Source: Hevea brasiliensis
Lineage: Eukaryota > Streptophyta > Magnoliopsida > Malpighiales > Euphorbiaceae
DNA: 64,000 bases
Reading direction: 5' to 3'
Assembly: GCF_030052815.1 (NCBI RefSeq)
Contig: NC_079504.1
Location: 83,627,309 to 83,691,308, forward strand
Below the pieces are notes generated by a model. The model was given only the letters and a program-made list of their open reading frames with translations, searched no databases and was not told the origin of the DNA. This document shows, piece after piece, positions 12,059 to 24,050 of the stretch (positions within the stretch are counted from its first letter, which is position 1; every line of letters begins with the position of its first letter). A program made the position numbers and the translations under genes.

Positions 12059-12157
12059 AGGTTAACTAAATGGATCTATATCCATCTGCTTTGTTGGTTG
12101 GTCAGAATTCTCTAATTCTAACTATATTTGCCTTCCTTTGCCACCTTTTTGAATAAA

Positions 12158-13010
12158 CTATTGTTCAAGAAATATGGCATCTCTACTTACCATAACTTTT
12201 TGTGATGTAGGCAAATAAAAATAATATCCAAAACTTTCTTTTGGATACCCAAAAAATTGACCCCTTTCTGATTTGGTTTCCAATTTATCAGTCTTCAGCT
12301 TTTTAATGTAAGTTGGACAACCCCAAATCTTAACATGTTTAAGACTTAGTTTTTTTCCATGCCATATCTCATAAGGTGTGGAAGAGACTGACTTTGATGG
12401 AATCCTATTCAGGATATGCAAAGCTAATTCTAATGCAAATCCCCAAAAGGAGACTGACATATCAGTATAGCTTATCATACTGCATACCACATCTAATATG
12501 GTATGATTTCTCCTTTCAGATACACCATTTAACTGTGGCATTCTTGGAGGAGTCAGCTAGGAGATAATGCCATGCTCTTTCAAGTATTCACCAAATTCAG
12601 TACTTAAGTATTCACCTCCATGATCTAATCAGAGAGCTTTAATACTTTTTCCTGTTTGATTTTCTACTTCAGATTTAAATTCTTTTAACTTTTCAAAGGA
12701 TTCATGTTTGTATTTCATCAAATACAAATACCTAAACCTTGATTTATCATCAATAAAGGTAATAAAATAATGAAAACCACCTCTAGCCATTTCTTTAAAT
12801 GGACCACATACATCACTATATATAAGTTCAAAAATATTTTCAGCTTTTAATCCCTGTCCAACAAAAGTTGATCTAGTCATTTTTCCTTAAAGGCAAGATT
12901 CACAAGTTGGAGTAGGTTCAGAACCAAATGAGGATAAAATCCCCATTTTATCCAGCTTTGTAATTCTATCTTTTGCAATATGACCTAATCTTAAGTGCTA
13001 AATATATTGT
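12158..13010 (-). pseudogene. pol: Copia integrase
   Basis: Minus strand. The zinc-binding domain is seen as HLRLGHI (about 12980-13000) and CESC (about 12890-12905), with stops on either side. The catalytic core begins at 12880 with ELIYSDVCGPF (first Asp) and TFIDDKSRFRYLYLM. The Glu motif GVSERRNHTILD is at about 12500-12530, followed by the copia C-terminal signature YEIWHGKKLSLKHVKIWGCP. Frame breaks at about 12545-12630 and 12885 interrupt it. In the intact family, integrase inserts the cDNA and makes the 5-bp duplications seen here. Confidence 0.9.
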
Positions 13011-13279
13011 GAACTTGAGTTGATTTTTATCATGGCATTACATTCATTTAGATTGCTTGCATTAGATTTGTATTTAACATTATTATCCAAATAATAAAAT
13101 CCTTCATGCATATAACCTGAGCCAACATATTCATTTCCAAAATAAATATTGCAAATATCATTTGTGAATTGAAATTCATAGTCATTTCTAGTCAAACTAG
13201 ATACAGAAATGATATTCTTAAAAGCATCAGTTACATACAAAATATTATTTAAATACAAAACATGTCTATACATGTACAA
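12998..13279 (-). pseudogene. pol: Copia pre-integrase domain
   Basis: Minus-strand frame with LNNILYVTDAFKNIISVSSL and then a YxFxFTNDICNIY-type segment. This is the GAG-pre-integrase region that lies between protease and the integrase zinc finger in copia elements. It ends in a stop at the point where the integrase HxxxH motif starts. Confidence 0.8.
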
Positions 13280-13289
13280 AGATTTAGAT

Positions 13290-13450
13290 CCTATGGCTAA
13301 AGCTTCAATAGTTGAGCCATTGCCAATCCAGAGTCTAACATCTCATGTCTGTAAGCTGCTACTACTTGCTAGTTCCTGCATATCAAAAGTAATAAGAGAA
13401 CTAGCACCAGTATCTAAAACCCAAGCTATAGATGAACTATGAGCATCATC
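13290..13450 (-). pseudogene. pol: Copia aspartic protease
   Basis: The minus strand at about 13385-13440 encodes AWVLDTGASSLIT, the copia protease active-site motif (D-T-G-A-S). Downstream is LRHEMLDSGL-like sequence read across a frame break. Normally this enzyme cleaves the gag-pol polyprotein. Confidence 0.8.
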
Positions 13451-13528
13451 AGAATCTGAATAACAAGATATAAACATACCTTCTGAAGATTTATCTTTCT
13501 TATCCTTCAGAGAAGCAAGATACTCTGG

Positions 13529-14318
13529 ACAGTTCCTCTTCCAGTGCCCATCCTTCTGGCAATGGAAACACTTTCCTTTGCCTTTTTCAGATTCAGTCTT
13601 CCTCTTCTATTTGGCTATCTTCTTTGAAGGTCTAGGAACTTGAGGTTTCTTTTTCTTATTGCCCTTCTTCTTTTTGGACTTTCCAGCAAAAGAAGAAGAT
13701 GCAACCAAAGCCACCTCTTTTCCTTTATAACCGGCATATTCTTTTAGGTAATAACCAGCATGTTAAGCAAGCCAGCCATAGTACATTCTTGCCTAGTCAT
13801 ATGGAAATTTTTAACAAAATTCCCAAATGACTCTAGTAGGGACTGAAAGATCAAATCTATCTGCAGTTGGAAATCCATGTGAAAATTCAGATGTTCCAGC
13901 TGCTCAATGAGTCGAATCATCTTGTGGACATGATCTCCTACATTCTATCCCTCTGACATCCTCATGCGAAATAGCTGTTTAGATATCTCATATCTAGCAT
14001 TCCTACTATGCTCACCATGCAACTCTTGCAGGTGAAGAAGGATCTCATTTGCACTTTGCATTTTTTCATGTTAATTTTGTAACTCATTAGTCATAGAAGC
14101 AAGCATGTCCTTCCACTTGTCCAAAGCCTCTTATTCCTCTAGAGTGGTCCTTGGAGGTAAGGGACCAGGAATCTTTGAATCTAGAACATATCTAATACAT
14201 TCTAGGTTCAAGACAAGTTTTAAATTTTGAGCCAATCAGAAAGGTTAGGTCCTGTCAACCTATTGTGATCAAGTATGCTCGCAAGGATATTGGATGGTGG
14301 TGGTTGTTGTGTGCTCAT
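13529..14318 (-). pseudogene. gag: Copia gag
   Basis: The ATG at 14318 gives MSTQQPPPSNIL followed by DHNRLTGPNLSDW, the usual copia gag start. The coat-protein (UBN2-like) domain runs to about 13750, with several stops. The CX2CX4HX4C knuckle CFHCQKDGHWKRNC is at 13529-13570, preceded by a lysine-rich stretch (about 13590-13690). Protease follows in line, as expected for a single gag-pol frame. It is decayed by internal stops. Confidence 0.85.
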
Positions 14319-14665
14319 TATTATCAGAAAATAAACTATAAAAAATAACAAGATTAATTAGTAAATGTATCAAATAATTAACCAAAATGATTATGGTCTT
14401 TTAATCAAATTATTCTAGAATCTTTGAATCTAGGACATATCCAATATGTTCTACGTTTAGGACAAGTTTTAAATTTTTGAGCCAATAAAAAAGGTTAGGT
14501 CCTGTCAACCTATTGTGATCAAGTATGCTCGCAAGGATATTGGATGATGGTGGTTATTGTGTGCTCATTATTATCAGAAATAAACGGTAGAAAATAACAA
14601 GATTAATTAGTAAATCTATCAAGTAATTAACCAAAATAATTGTGGTCTTTTAATCAAATTGGTCC
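14169..14665 (-). repeat. 249-bp tandem duplication over the copia gag start
   Basis: 14169-14417 and 14418-about 14665 are two diverged copies. Each contains the gag ATG (14318 and 14558 on the minus strand), the first about 45 codons and the A-rich sequence just upstream. The second copy has its own point changes, so the duplication is not recent. Copy II at 54356-54600 has only one unit. Confidence 0.85.
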
Positions 14666-15053
14666 TCCCATTAACGTGGCAAATCCTACACTTCCAAAGT
14701 AGGAAACAGAAATCCTAGTTGGATGGATTTCTAGTGGGTGATTGAATTCTTATAGTCTTATTGATCATCCTTAGGCACATCCAATATTGGAATTACAATA
14801 AACTATAAGTGAGCAACTCCTTGCCCATCACATCTCATGTGAGGTTCAATCATTTATTTGGCCCTTAAGGGTCAAAATCTCAGGCACATCTATTATTGAT
14901 TTATCGTGCATTAGTTAAGTTGATCCCATTGAGCTAATAGGCATGCAAATAATTTTAATGACCTCAGGCACATCCGTTATTGGCCACCAACCATTTACAT
15001 ACTTACAATATCATATGCTTAATAATTATTCTTAAGAAAATCTTTTAAACAAA
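14666..15053 (-). other. Copia leader, part next to gag
   Basis: Untranslated leader between PBS and gag. It is homologous to 54540-54930 in copy II and ends at the ACAAA target duplication (15049-15053). No coding potential is seen. Confidence 0.8.
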
Positions 15054-16502
15054 TGTGATACCCCTTACCCGTCTACAGTGTAGCCGAGCAAGATATGCCA
15101 CACAGTGTACCGGAACATCATATTTTATCTCAATTATTTTTATCCTTTCTTAATTGCCATTTTGTAAAATTTGGCTCATTTAAGTCATTTATTGAAATTA
15201 TAAATTCATTTGAGGATTCCGAAAATTTTATAGAAAATCCGGTAGAGTACCAGCTAAAAATGGAGAAAACAGTTCTTCGGAACTTGTGAAAAACACTTTC
15301 AATACATTTCTAATCATTCTCAACTCCATTTATGTCAACAAAATGTCAATATTGTCAAAAATCTCAATTGTGCATTACAATTCCTCAATTTTTCATTCAT
15401 AACATAATTCAACTCAATTTCATAAAAGAGAATAATCAATTTTTATTTATAAACACAATATTCGAATATCTGCATTAATACAAAAGTGTATTACATGAGT
15501 GTCAACTGTACATCTTAAAATAAAAGTTTAACGACAAAGTACAAGCAGTACAAAATATCAAAATGGGGCCTAGTATCCTACCAATGCACTGAAGTCTGTA
15601 AGGTGACACAGATACTATACTGAACTGCAAACGGCCTCACCCAGTCTGTGGTCTACTAGGCTCTCTGTTAGTCTCTCCAGAACCTACGTATGGTAAAAAG
15701 CAACGTGCTAAGCAATAATGCTTAGTGGTGTCAATAATAAAATAAAATGAACTAAAAAGAAAGTAATATGCAGTGTTTATGTTGATTTCTCATGTAGATA
15801 ATTTATTTGTAATATTATTCGTATAGTGTGGTTTATATTAGTTATTTACTTAAATTTATCCATTTCCATTTTTGGTTACCCAAGTATCCTACACTGGATG
15901 ACTGGACTAGATAAACGAGTGAACTGGCACTGGGTATGAAGTACCTCGGGCTATCACACCATCGGTCACATAGTGTCTCCCAGTGTGCAACAGAATAGCT
16001 GATAAGCTGTATCACACTGATATCAGAATGGCTAAAAGCCATAAAATCACAGAATGGCATAATGCCATATGCAGTATTGCTAGTTGAACCCTATTGGCAT
16101 GCCAACCTATCGAAACCAATCTTACTAGGTGTACTAGGGTACATTACAAAGTTATTGATTTAATTTTCATGTTTTACATGTAAGGTTACTATTCATTTTA
16201 CTATTTAGGTCAAATTATTGATTTTCTAATGCATAATAGTTACATGAGTCCTAATCACATAAATTTACCACATTTTGATTCCCAAAAGTGTTGGCATTAG
16301 TTGCCAATCCATACTTCTAACCAATGGAAAATAAATCAAAATTTCAGTTTTTAGGTGCTAGAGTTCACTCTTCCATTAGGCCATTGTACAGTGAGAATTT
16401 GGCCAAGTGTTCTTAATCAAAGTTTTTCTTTATTGTGTCTAGTTACATTTTAATTTTTCAATCACCCCATTTGGTGTTTTGTAGCTCAAGTTATGGCTAT
16501 TG
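15054..16502 (-). repeat. G1 outer LTR, 3' segment
   Basis: The minus-strand LTR end is GGGGTATCACA at 15054. It aligns inverted with 23200-24656 of element C, including the block around 15890-16000 that matches 23810-23900. It is split at 16502 by a solo LTR (duplication TATTG) and continues at 20150. Confidence 0.85.
15686..15725 (-). promoter_or_regulatory. Conserved LTR double hairpin (G1)
   Basis: On the minus strand hairpin I is CTAAGCA-TTAT-TGCTTAG (15708-15725), a perfect 7-bp stem after CACCA. Hairpin II is reduced to ACGT (15703-15706) with ACGT (15686-15689). Confidence 0.6.
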
Positions 16503-19500
16503 TGTCACACCCTACCCCTCTGTAAGGCATAACATGATCCCGTAGTATACCTAATGAATTACCAACTCCGTCTACTGATAACCCATTAAATACACTACAA
16601 GGGATTTTAAAAACTTTTCTTACTTCTTTTACAGTGGTGAGCACAGTGGTGAGCACTATTTACAGGTGTTAAAAACCTTTTTGAACTGAAGTGATAGAAC
16701 TAACACATTTGAATTATTTGGAATTTCTGTAAAAATTTTGGCAAAGTGCCATCTGTATTTTGGATAAAACAGTTCTTCAGAAAACCTGTAAAAAGCACTT
16801 CAATATATTTCCAAATCTCAACTCCAATATTTTTCTCAACACAACATATTTCTCAACTCAAATCCACAGTGATTTTTCAAAGACTGAGATACAAGAAATA
16901 TAATACAATTTTTACAAGCCAAAATAACTCATAATTATTTTACAACTTCAAGGTACAATTTGAATTTACAACTGCTCAAAATCAAAAACAATATGTACAT
17001 ACAGTGAACATACATTACAGTACAAAATGCAAAATGTGGTATACTCATTATACCCGAAAATCTCTCGCTGGAGGTACTAGCAGCCTAGTCTGCTGCCCTG
17101 TCTGTCTGTCTACCTATGACAGCAATGAAAAGCTATCGCTGAGACAATGTCTCAGTGGTGCACAACATTAACCAAATACAACTTTAAATCACAATTCATA
17201 ATTCATTTAAATGATGGATATGTAAAATCATAGTTAAATTCAAGACAATGAGTGTCAGAAGGAATTTAACACAATATCACAATAAATCTCAGAGATCAAA
17301 ACATAGTTAGCTTCAAAAGACAGTGAATGTCAATAAGGATTTAACTCCATTTCACAATCTCATAATACAAATCAATAAATCACACACAGCTTAATCATGT
17401 TCCAAAGTTCAATTCGTCCCAAAAGCCGATGCTAATGAGGTATTCAATTCGTCCCAAAAGTCGATGACTAATGAGGAATAACATAGCTAGCTAGCAAAAA
17501 TATGAGTACTCATCCAATTCGTCCTCAACAGGCACACACCTCAACACTTCAGCCAGAGAGGGAATTCAATTCGTCCCACTAGACAAGCTAGCGAGGAATA
17601 CAATCAATATACATGATAGCTGTGGTTTCAAACCATTTACAGTGCTTTTCAATCAATAAGTATCCATCAAATATTATTCAAATAATTTTTTACAGTTTCA
17701 CAATTTAAAACAATAATATACAAATAGTCAAAATTTATTTCAATTGAAAATAATTCAAAAGAAATAGCTGTTGTGCACAAACCTCTGATAACCGTCTCTT
17801 GGTCTGGACTCAGTGTTTCCTTCCCTTTTCCTGAGTCTTTGGTAACTGAGAAACACAATTTGAAGTGTTTCAGTACTAAATTAAATTGTCTCTAACGATA
17901 ATGTTCGATAAGTAATTCACTGAAAGCTATTATTTGCTTAATCAACCTAATATATCGATCCTCGATGCGTTCTAGGTAAATTAGGTTTTAACGTTACTAA
18001 TATGTCACATTCGATAGTATTTTAGGGTTAGTACATATTACCGATTTCATTTCCTTGTTTAGTGCATTTTATTGCAACTTGCTGGATTCCGGGATACTAG
18101 TTTGACCTAGCCGGAAGACCTAGTTTCCTCGGTTTTTGGGTTTTGATCAAAACTACAAACTTGTAGATCTATGTCTTATGGAATGCGGGGCAAAATTTTA
18201 GGTAATTCTGAGTTATGTAGACCAAGTTATGGTCATTTTACTATTGCTGGTGAAATGGCATCAAATTTGGTCATTTTAGGTCAATTTTGGTCAACTTTGG
18301 TTCGGCTAGTTTTTGGACCTGAACTTGTGTAAGCTGTTTGATTTGCTTATGGTAATTTATGGGCTTTGGTATCTTCATAAGACTTGTAGATATGGGTCTT
18401 AACTATTCATGGTTAAAATTTCAGGTCAATTGGACCTGTTTTGAGTGAGTTATGGCCTAAACACTAACTGCTGCCCAAATGGTCAGTTTTCAGGCCTCAC
18501 TTGCACTTAATCCGGATTTGGTCATTTTTCAAGCTACCTTGCAAGCAGAATTTTAGTATGTTTCCTTCATGAAAGTTGGCACATTTTGTGCCTAGTTTCA
18601 CCTCCAATTGGTCTTATACCAATTGGAGTTACATATTTAGAGTTATAGGCTAAAATGCACACTGTCCTTAAATACATTACTTAAACATCTAGCAATTACA
18701 CATTACCTTGCTATAAGTCCATCTCTCTTACCAATTCTGATTTGGTACATTACCAAAACCATATATCACTTCACTTTAAAGTCAGTTTGGGCAGAATACA
18801 ATTATCTTCAATACACCAAATGAAACTCTAATTCACAAAGTCCAAATACAACCATAAATACACATAAACACTCCTAATTGTTACATACAATTTCCACAAC
18901 CAATTTACATACATATTCATCAATCCTCAATGTCACAATTCACCCAATATCTTCATGAATTTAAAAATTCATCAAGAAGCCTCAAGGCTGCCGAAATGCT
19001 TCACATTGCCAAAGTGTCCATAATTTCGTCAACTTCAATCCCAATTGCACAATCACCACATATACATGGAAATAACATACTAGGACATTAATTACCCTAC
19101 TCAACATAATTTCCCATCAAATATATGTAAGAATAAATCATCAAATATACAACTCCATGGCTGTCCAAACTGGATATATCAATAACTCCTCAAAACTTAA
19201 AAATTTCTTCACAAAGCAAACACCCATAACATGTTTTCAAGCTTTAACAAAGAAATATTCAAAAACTCAAACTTACATATTATTGGGACTTGCTTAATCT
19301 TCACTAAAACTTCTTAATATTGGTATCTACTTCTTCCTTGTGAAGTGGGGATAAATTTTAATGAAGATAGGTGTGGGAAAAGAAGGCTTGATCATGGGAT
19401 TGTTAAGCTTTAAAGGTGGGCGGCCATGGGAGCTTTTCACTTCTTCATTTCGGCATGGGTGAACCAAGTGAGGAAGATGAAGTGTTTAGTGGAGCAATTT

Positions 19501-20149
19501 TGCCCACTAAACACATTATAATCCTAAGTGGTCCACTTACACCAAATCAAATATATTTTATGTTTAACTTTCATTTATCTCACATTAAACCCATAATTTT
19601 TGCTATTTACTTTATATAGCACCAATTAAATTTTTCATTATATTTTTCAAGTGTAATATTATTTATTTTTTTAATGGACATTTAGGTCAAAAGACAATTC
19701 GGGATGTCGATTGACCATAATGCCCCTGTTCGGGTTGCATTCCTGATTTTTCGGTAACACCGGGTTTTGTCTGTTTTTCGATTTCTCACTTTTCTTTGTA
19801 CTAATTATTTAATTTTTCTTTGATATTTCTAATGATATTTATACTTCAATTGATGTCTCTTTAAGTCCTAAAAATATTTTCCAGGGTTTCCCGCAGTCCA
19901 GGGCTAGTCAACGGTCCACGCCGTGACTTCCCGGTGCGGTCACCCATCGCTAGGGTTCTCGGCTCGCTTAACTTGATTACCTTTCTTTGTTATTATTTTT
20001 CCTTTGTTTTTCTTGTATTTTCTTTTCTTGTATTTCATTATTTTATGTCTCCTCCCTCATATCAAAGTGTAGTTCTAGGCATCCTAGCTGTCCGGACAAC
20101 ACTGGTCACCGGAGCAGTAGAACGCACTACCGAACATAGGGGTGTTACA
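16503..20149 (-). mobile_element. Gypsy solo LTR (3.65 kb)
   Basis: Runs TGTCACACC (16503) to GGTGTTACA (20149) on the plus strand, so the LTR reads on the minus strand. Perfect TATTG duplications lie at 16498-16502 and 20150-20154. There is no PBS, PPT or coding sequence, so this is a solo LTR left by recombination between two LTRs. Its terminal sequence matches the LTRs of element B, element D and the solo LTR at 55953. Confidence 0.92.
17118..17155 (-). promoter_or_regulatory. Conserved LTR double hairpin (solo LTR at 16503)
   Basis: On the minus strand hairpin I is CTGAGAC-ATT-GTCTCAG (17139-17155), a perfect 7-bp stem after GTGCACCA. Hairpin II is GATAGC (17132-17137) with GCTGTC (17118-17123), with one U-G pair. 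The stem sequence differs from that of C and G1, but pairing is kept. Confidence 0.65.
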
Positions 20150-20535
20150 TATTGCACCATAACTAGTCGGATTGCCTTTACCCAGAATTTCTGGGCAATT
20201 TTTGGTTCTGCCAGATTTGGTAGTCCAAATTTTGCTAGCAATTTCCATTGATATAAATTTCAGGTCAATTGGACCTTTCTACAAAGAGTTATGACCAAAT
20301 GAATGAACACTGTTCATTTGGTCATTTTGCCCAGGTAGAATGTGTGTTACCCGGATTTGGTTAATTTTTAAGGCATCCTAAGTTTAGTTTCTGGACAGAG
20401 TTCCTTCATCAAAGTTCTGCCATTATGTGTCTACTTTCTTGTCCAATTGGCCTTGCACTAATTAAACCTACATAACTCAAGTTATAGCTGCCCAAAAATT
20501 CTTGACTTACATCCAGACCTGCAGGGCACTCAAGG
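20150..20535 (-). repeat. G1 outer LTR, continuation
   Basis: Continues the LTR interrupted at 16502. It aligns inverted with about 22790-23190 of element C, ending at CCTGCAGG-CAC-CAAG. Integrase sequence on the other strand follows within a few bases. Confidence 0.75.
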
Positions 20536-20537
20536 TA

Positions 20538-20915
20538 GAACATCAAGTTCCATCAGGTTTGCTATGGCCCATACGCATACCTAAATGGAAATGGGATTGG
20601 GTCACCATAGATTTTGTAAGTGGTCTACCTCTCACCCAGAAGAAGCATGACGCAGTATGGGTGATAGTGGATAGATTGACGAAGTCAGCACACTTTCTGC
20701 TAGTTAGGACTGACTACTCACTGGAGAAGTTAGCAGAATTGTATATCAGTGAGATAGTTAGATTACATGGAATTCCACTTTTTATAATATCTCATCGAGA
20801 CCCAAGGTTTACATCTAGATTTTGGAAGAAGTTGCATGAATCCTTGGGTACACAACTCCACTTTAGCACAGCTTTTCATCCTCAGACGGATGGGCAATCA
20901 GAAAGAGTAATCCAG
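20538..20915 (+). pseudogene. pol: G1 integrase, exon 1 (partial)
   Basis: Starts abruptly after LTR sequence, in the integrase linker (EHQVPSGLL). The catalytic core has WDWVTIDFVSGLP (first Asp), then [14 protein letters not shown], where the second catalytic Asp of SDRDPRF is replaced by His, and DGQSERVIQ with the catalytic Glu. It ends at an exact exon junction (CAG before GTAAAC). Reading is open through this exon. The missing N-terminus and the D-to-H change make it inactive. Confidence 0.85.
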
Positions 20916-20989
20916 GTAAACATTAAAACCAATTGAATTAATACAAATATTGAATTGAAATGATAATAATAACATGAAATATATGGTAG
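20916..20989 (+). other. 74-bp intron in G1 integrase
   Basis: Begins GTAAACATTA and ends ATGGTAG, AT-rich, 74 bp. Removing it joins SERVIQ to VLKDMLRSY in frame, which matches the uninterrupted SERVIQILEDMLWACV of element B. The same site and length recur in element C at 28651-28724. Confidence 0.85.
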
Positions 20990-21549
20990 GTCCTTAAGGA
21001 TATGCTGAGGAGTTATGTCATCAAGTTTGAGAGAAGTTGGGTCCACTGGCAGAATTTGCATACAATAATAGCTACCAAGCTAACATCCAAATGGCCCCGT
21101 ATGAAGCACTGTATGGGAGGAAATGTAGAACCCCAGTGTGTTGGACTGAATTGGGCGAAGATAAACTGGTAGGGCCAAACCTGGTGAAACAGACTGAGGA
21201 GAAAGTAAAGTTAATCAAAGCTAATTTGAAGGTTGCCTCTGATAGACAGAAATCCGATGCCTATCTGAAGAGAAAAGAAATTGACTATGCAGTTGGCGGC
21301 AAAGTGTTCCTCAAGGTGTCACCGTGGAAGAAGGTACTAAGGTTTGGAAGAAAAGGTAAGTTAAGTGCTAGGTTCATTGGCCCAAATGAAGTCATTGAAC
21401 GTGTGGGTCCAGTGGCCTACAAACTAGCTTTACCACCAAAGCTGGATAAGATTCACAATGTGTTTCATGTATCCATGCTAAGAACATACCACTCAGATCC
21501 TTCACATGTCATTTCCATGGAAGAAATTGAAGTACAACCGGACTTGACA
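20990..21549 (+). pseudogene. pol: G1 integrase, exon 2, first part
   Basis: Encodes VLKDMLRSYVIKFE, then a small deletion and frameshift near 21030. It is then open from about 21040: [36 protein letters not shown] and the IHNVFHVSMLRTYHSDPSHV signature before the chromodomain. It is split at 21549 by element C inside the codons for QPDLT and resumes at about 43621. A TGACA/TGATA duplication flanks the insertion. Confidence 0.88.
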
Positions 21550-24007
21550 TGTAACATCCTCACTTTAGCTAGTCCGTACAGTCAGTTATTCCGATAACCA
21601 ATGTCGGTCTGGGTAGCTAGAATGTTTGAAGTTATAAATAGACTATAGTGAGGAGTTATAATGAAACTAAATAATGCTCATAAAAATCAAGAAAAAATTT
21701 TAGAAACCAAATACACTAAGGTTAAACGAGCCGAAACTCCAGGGATGAGTAACCTGGAGGGGAAGTGACAGTGAAGGCCGTTAGCAACCCTAGACCCAAG
21801 AGAAAAATTATAAAATAATTATTGGGACTCTAGAGAGGGGTTATTGAGGTTCTTATGGCATTAGAATGCCAAAAAAATGTTTAGAAAATTTTTTAAATCG
21901 GTACAAACAATTTTGGCTCGTTAAGCCAAATGAAGAGCATTTTGGTCATTTCATCTTCAGAGATGATTTTTGGCCAACTTGTCCAGTTAAATAAATAATT
22001 TATATAACATAAAATATGAATAAATGTTGTTAAAAATTTAATTGCAATTAAATAGGCAAGAAAAGGAAAGAAAATGAAAGAAAATGGCATTATGACATCA
22101 TAAAGATGTCATTAAAATTTTCCCAACCAATCCAATCTTGACACATGGCATAAACTTATATAAAAGAGACTAAATGGGCTGGAGATGAAAAAAAAATCAG
22201 AACTCTCTTCATCTTCCTTCTCTTTGCCATCACCCATTCCACCATAACCACCATTAGCAAGCTTTCAAAGCTTGATTTTCCCTAGCTTTTACCCACCAAA
22301 ACTCTAACCCAGCAACACAAAAAAGTGTTCTTACACCTTGGAGAGTCTTTTCGGAGCAAAAAGAAAAGGAAAACAAGAACCCTAGCAAGTGGGAGACTTC
22401 ACTCCATTAGAGGTTTGTGACCTAACCTTGGTTTATACTTCAAATTCATGTTTATGGACTATAAATGAGTGCAAATGACCAAGAAAATTGTTGAATATTA
22501 TTGGTATGCTAACCTTAGATTTCGGCAGCCTTGGTTAGGGTATGCTTGTGATGAATTTTATGGAGCTAACATGCTATTATGGCTGCCCTTAATATGCATA
22601 TTGTAAGTGGATTGAAGAAATGCAATGATAGTGCATGAATTGTAATGTGTGAGTTAGGGTTTGGGGTGGAAAATGAGACTTTGATCATGTAATGGTGAAA
22701 GAAAGTTTTAATGGTCAATTAGTGACCACTTGGTTATGTGTAAACAAGAAATGAAGTGGTTTGTGTAGTGGGAATTGAGGTTAGTGTGGCTGCCCTTGGT
22801 GACCTGCAGGACTAGGCATGAGTCCAGTAGGTTTGGGCAGCAATAGCTGGAATTGTAGAGGTTCAATTGGTGCAAATCTAATTGGACATGAAACTAGACA
22901 CATAATGGCACAACTTTGGTGAAGAAACCATGCCCAGAAAACCAAACCAAGTTGACCTAAAGATTGCCCTAATATGATTGACCTGCATTCTTGCTGGGCA
23001 AAATGACCAAATGAACAGTGTTTAGTCATTTGGTCATAACTCAGTGTAGAAAGGTCCAATTGACCTGAAATTTTACCAGCAACAAGCTGAGATGTAGACC
23101 TTCAACTTTCATGAAGAAAACTAACCCAAATTATGGCCATAATATATTCAAAAAGTGACTTGTAATCACCACTCAGAATGCTATAGATTTGGTCAGTCCA
23201 GAAATTCTGGAAAAATTATAATCCGGCCAGTTGTGGTTTTTTGGCCATAACTTTAGCTACAAAATTCCAAATGGAGTGATCCAAAAAAGGAAATGTAACT
23301 AGACAAAATAAGGAACAACTTTCATGTTGATCATTTTGCCAAATTCCCACTGTAAGAATGACTAATGGAACAGTAAACACAAAGCTTAAAATCTGAAAAT
23401 TTTAAACAATTAACATTAGGCTTAGAAATGGTATTGGCAACCAATACCAACAATTTTAGGATGCAAAATGTGGTATGTTGAGAGTATTAAAACCAATGTA
23501 CCTATTGTCCATGTAAAAGTCAACATTTTGTTGACTAATGAATTGAATAGTAACACCAAAACTTGAATTTCAAGAATTGTGAAACTTAAAAGTGTAATAT
23601 GCCCTAGTATACCTAGCAAGATTAGTTTGGATAGGTTGGCATGCCAATAGGGTTCTGTTAGCAGTACTACATATGGCTTCATGTCATTCTGTATTTCATG
23701 GCCTCCCATGCCATTCTGTGATAAAATAGCGTTTGGCTATGGTAATTGAGTTATTATACTTGAATTATCTCCTTGATGATTATTACAGCTTGTTAGTTGT
23801 TCTGTTGCACACCGGGAGACAAAATGTGACCGATGGTGTGATGGTCCAAGGTACTTAGTACCCAGTGCCAGTTTACCTGTTTATCCAGTCCAGTCGACTA
23901 GTATGGGTTACTCGGGCAACGATAATGAATTTTACAAAGTTTTAATCAATTTATACTACAATAAATGCCAGAAATTAAGTCTATCTAAAATGTAAACATA
24001 CATTTTG

Positions 24008-24020
24008 CATATTTATATTA
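24008..24020 (+). promoter_or_regulatory. Possible TATA element of element C LTR
   Basis: The AT-rich stretch CATATTTATATTA lies 31-43 bases upstream of the hairpin block. The spacing would place transcription start close to the CACCA that precedes the first stem. Position and composition are the only evidence. Confidence 0.35.
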
Positions 24021-24050
24021 TTTTAGTTATTTTATTTTATATTGTCACCA

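Noticed and set aside
20150..21549. Possible host gene with an intron at 20502-21597
   Set aside because: The exons encode gypsy integrase and the frame continues into chromodomain and a polypurine tract, so it is a retroelement gene fragment.
21893..22090. Hydrophobic open frame on the minus strand, repeated at 29777-30013
   Set aside because: Antisense to the element C LTR; repeated only because the LTR is repeated. A-rich sequence read in reverse gives Phe/Leu-rich chance frames.
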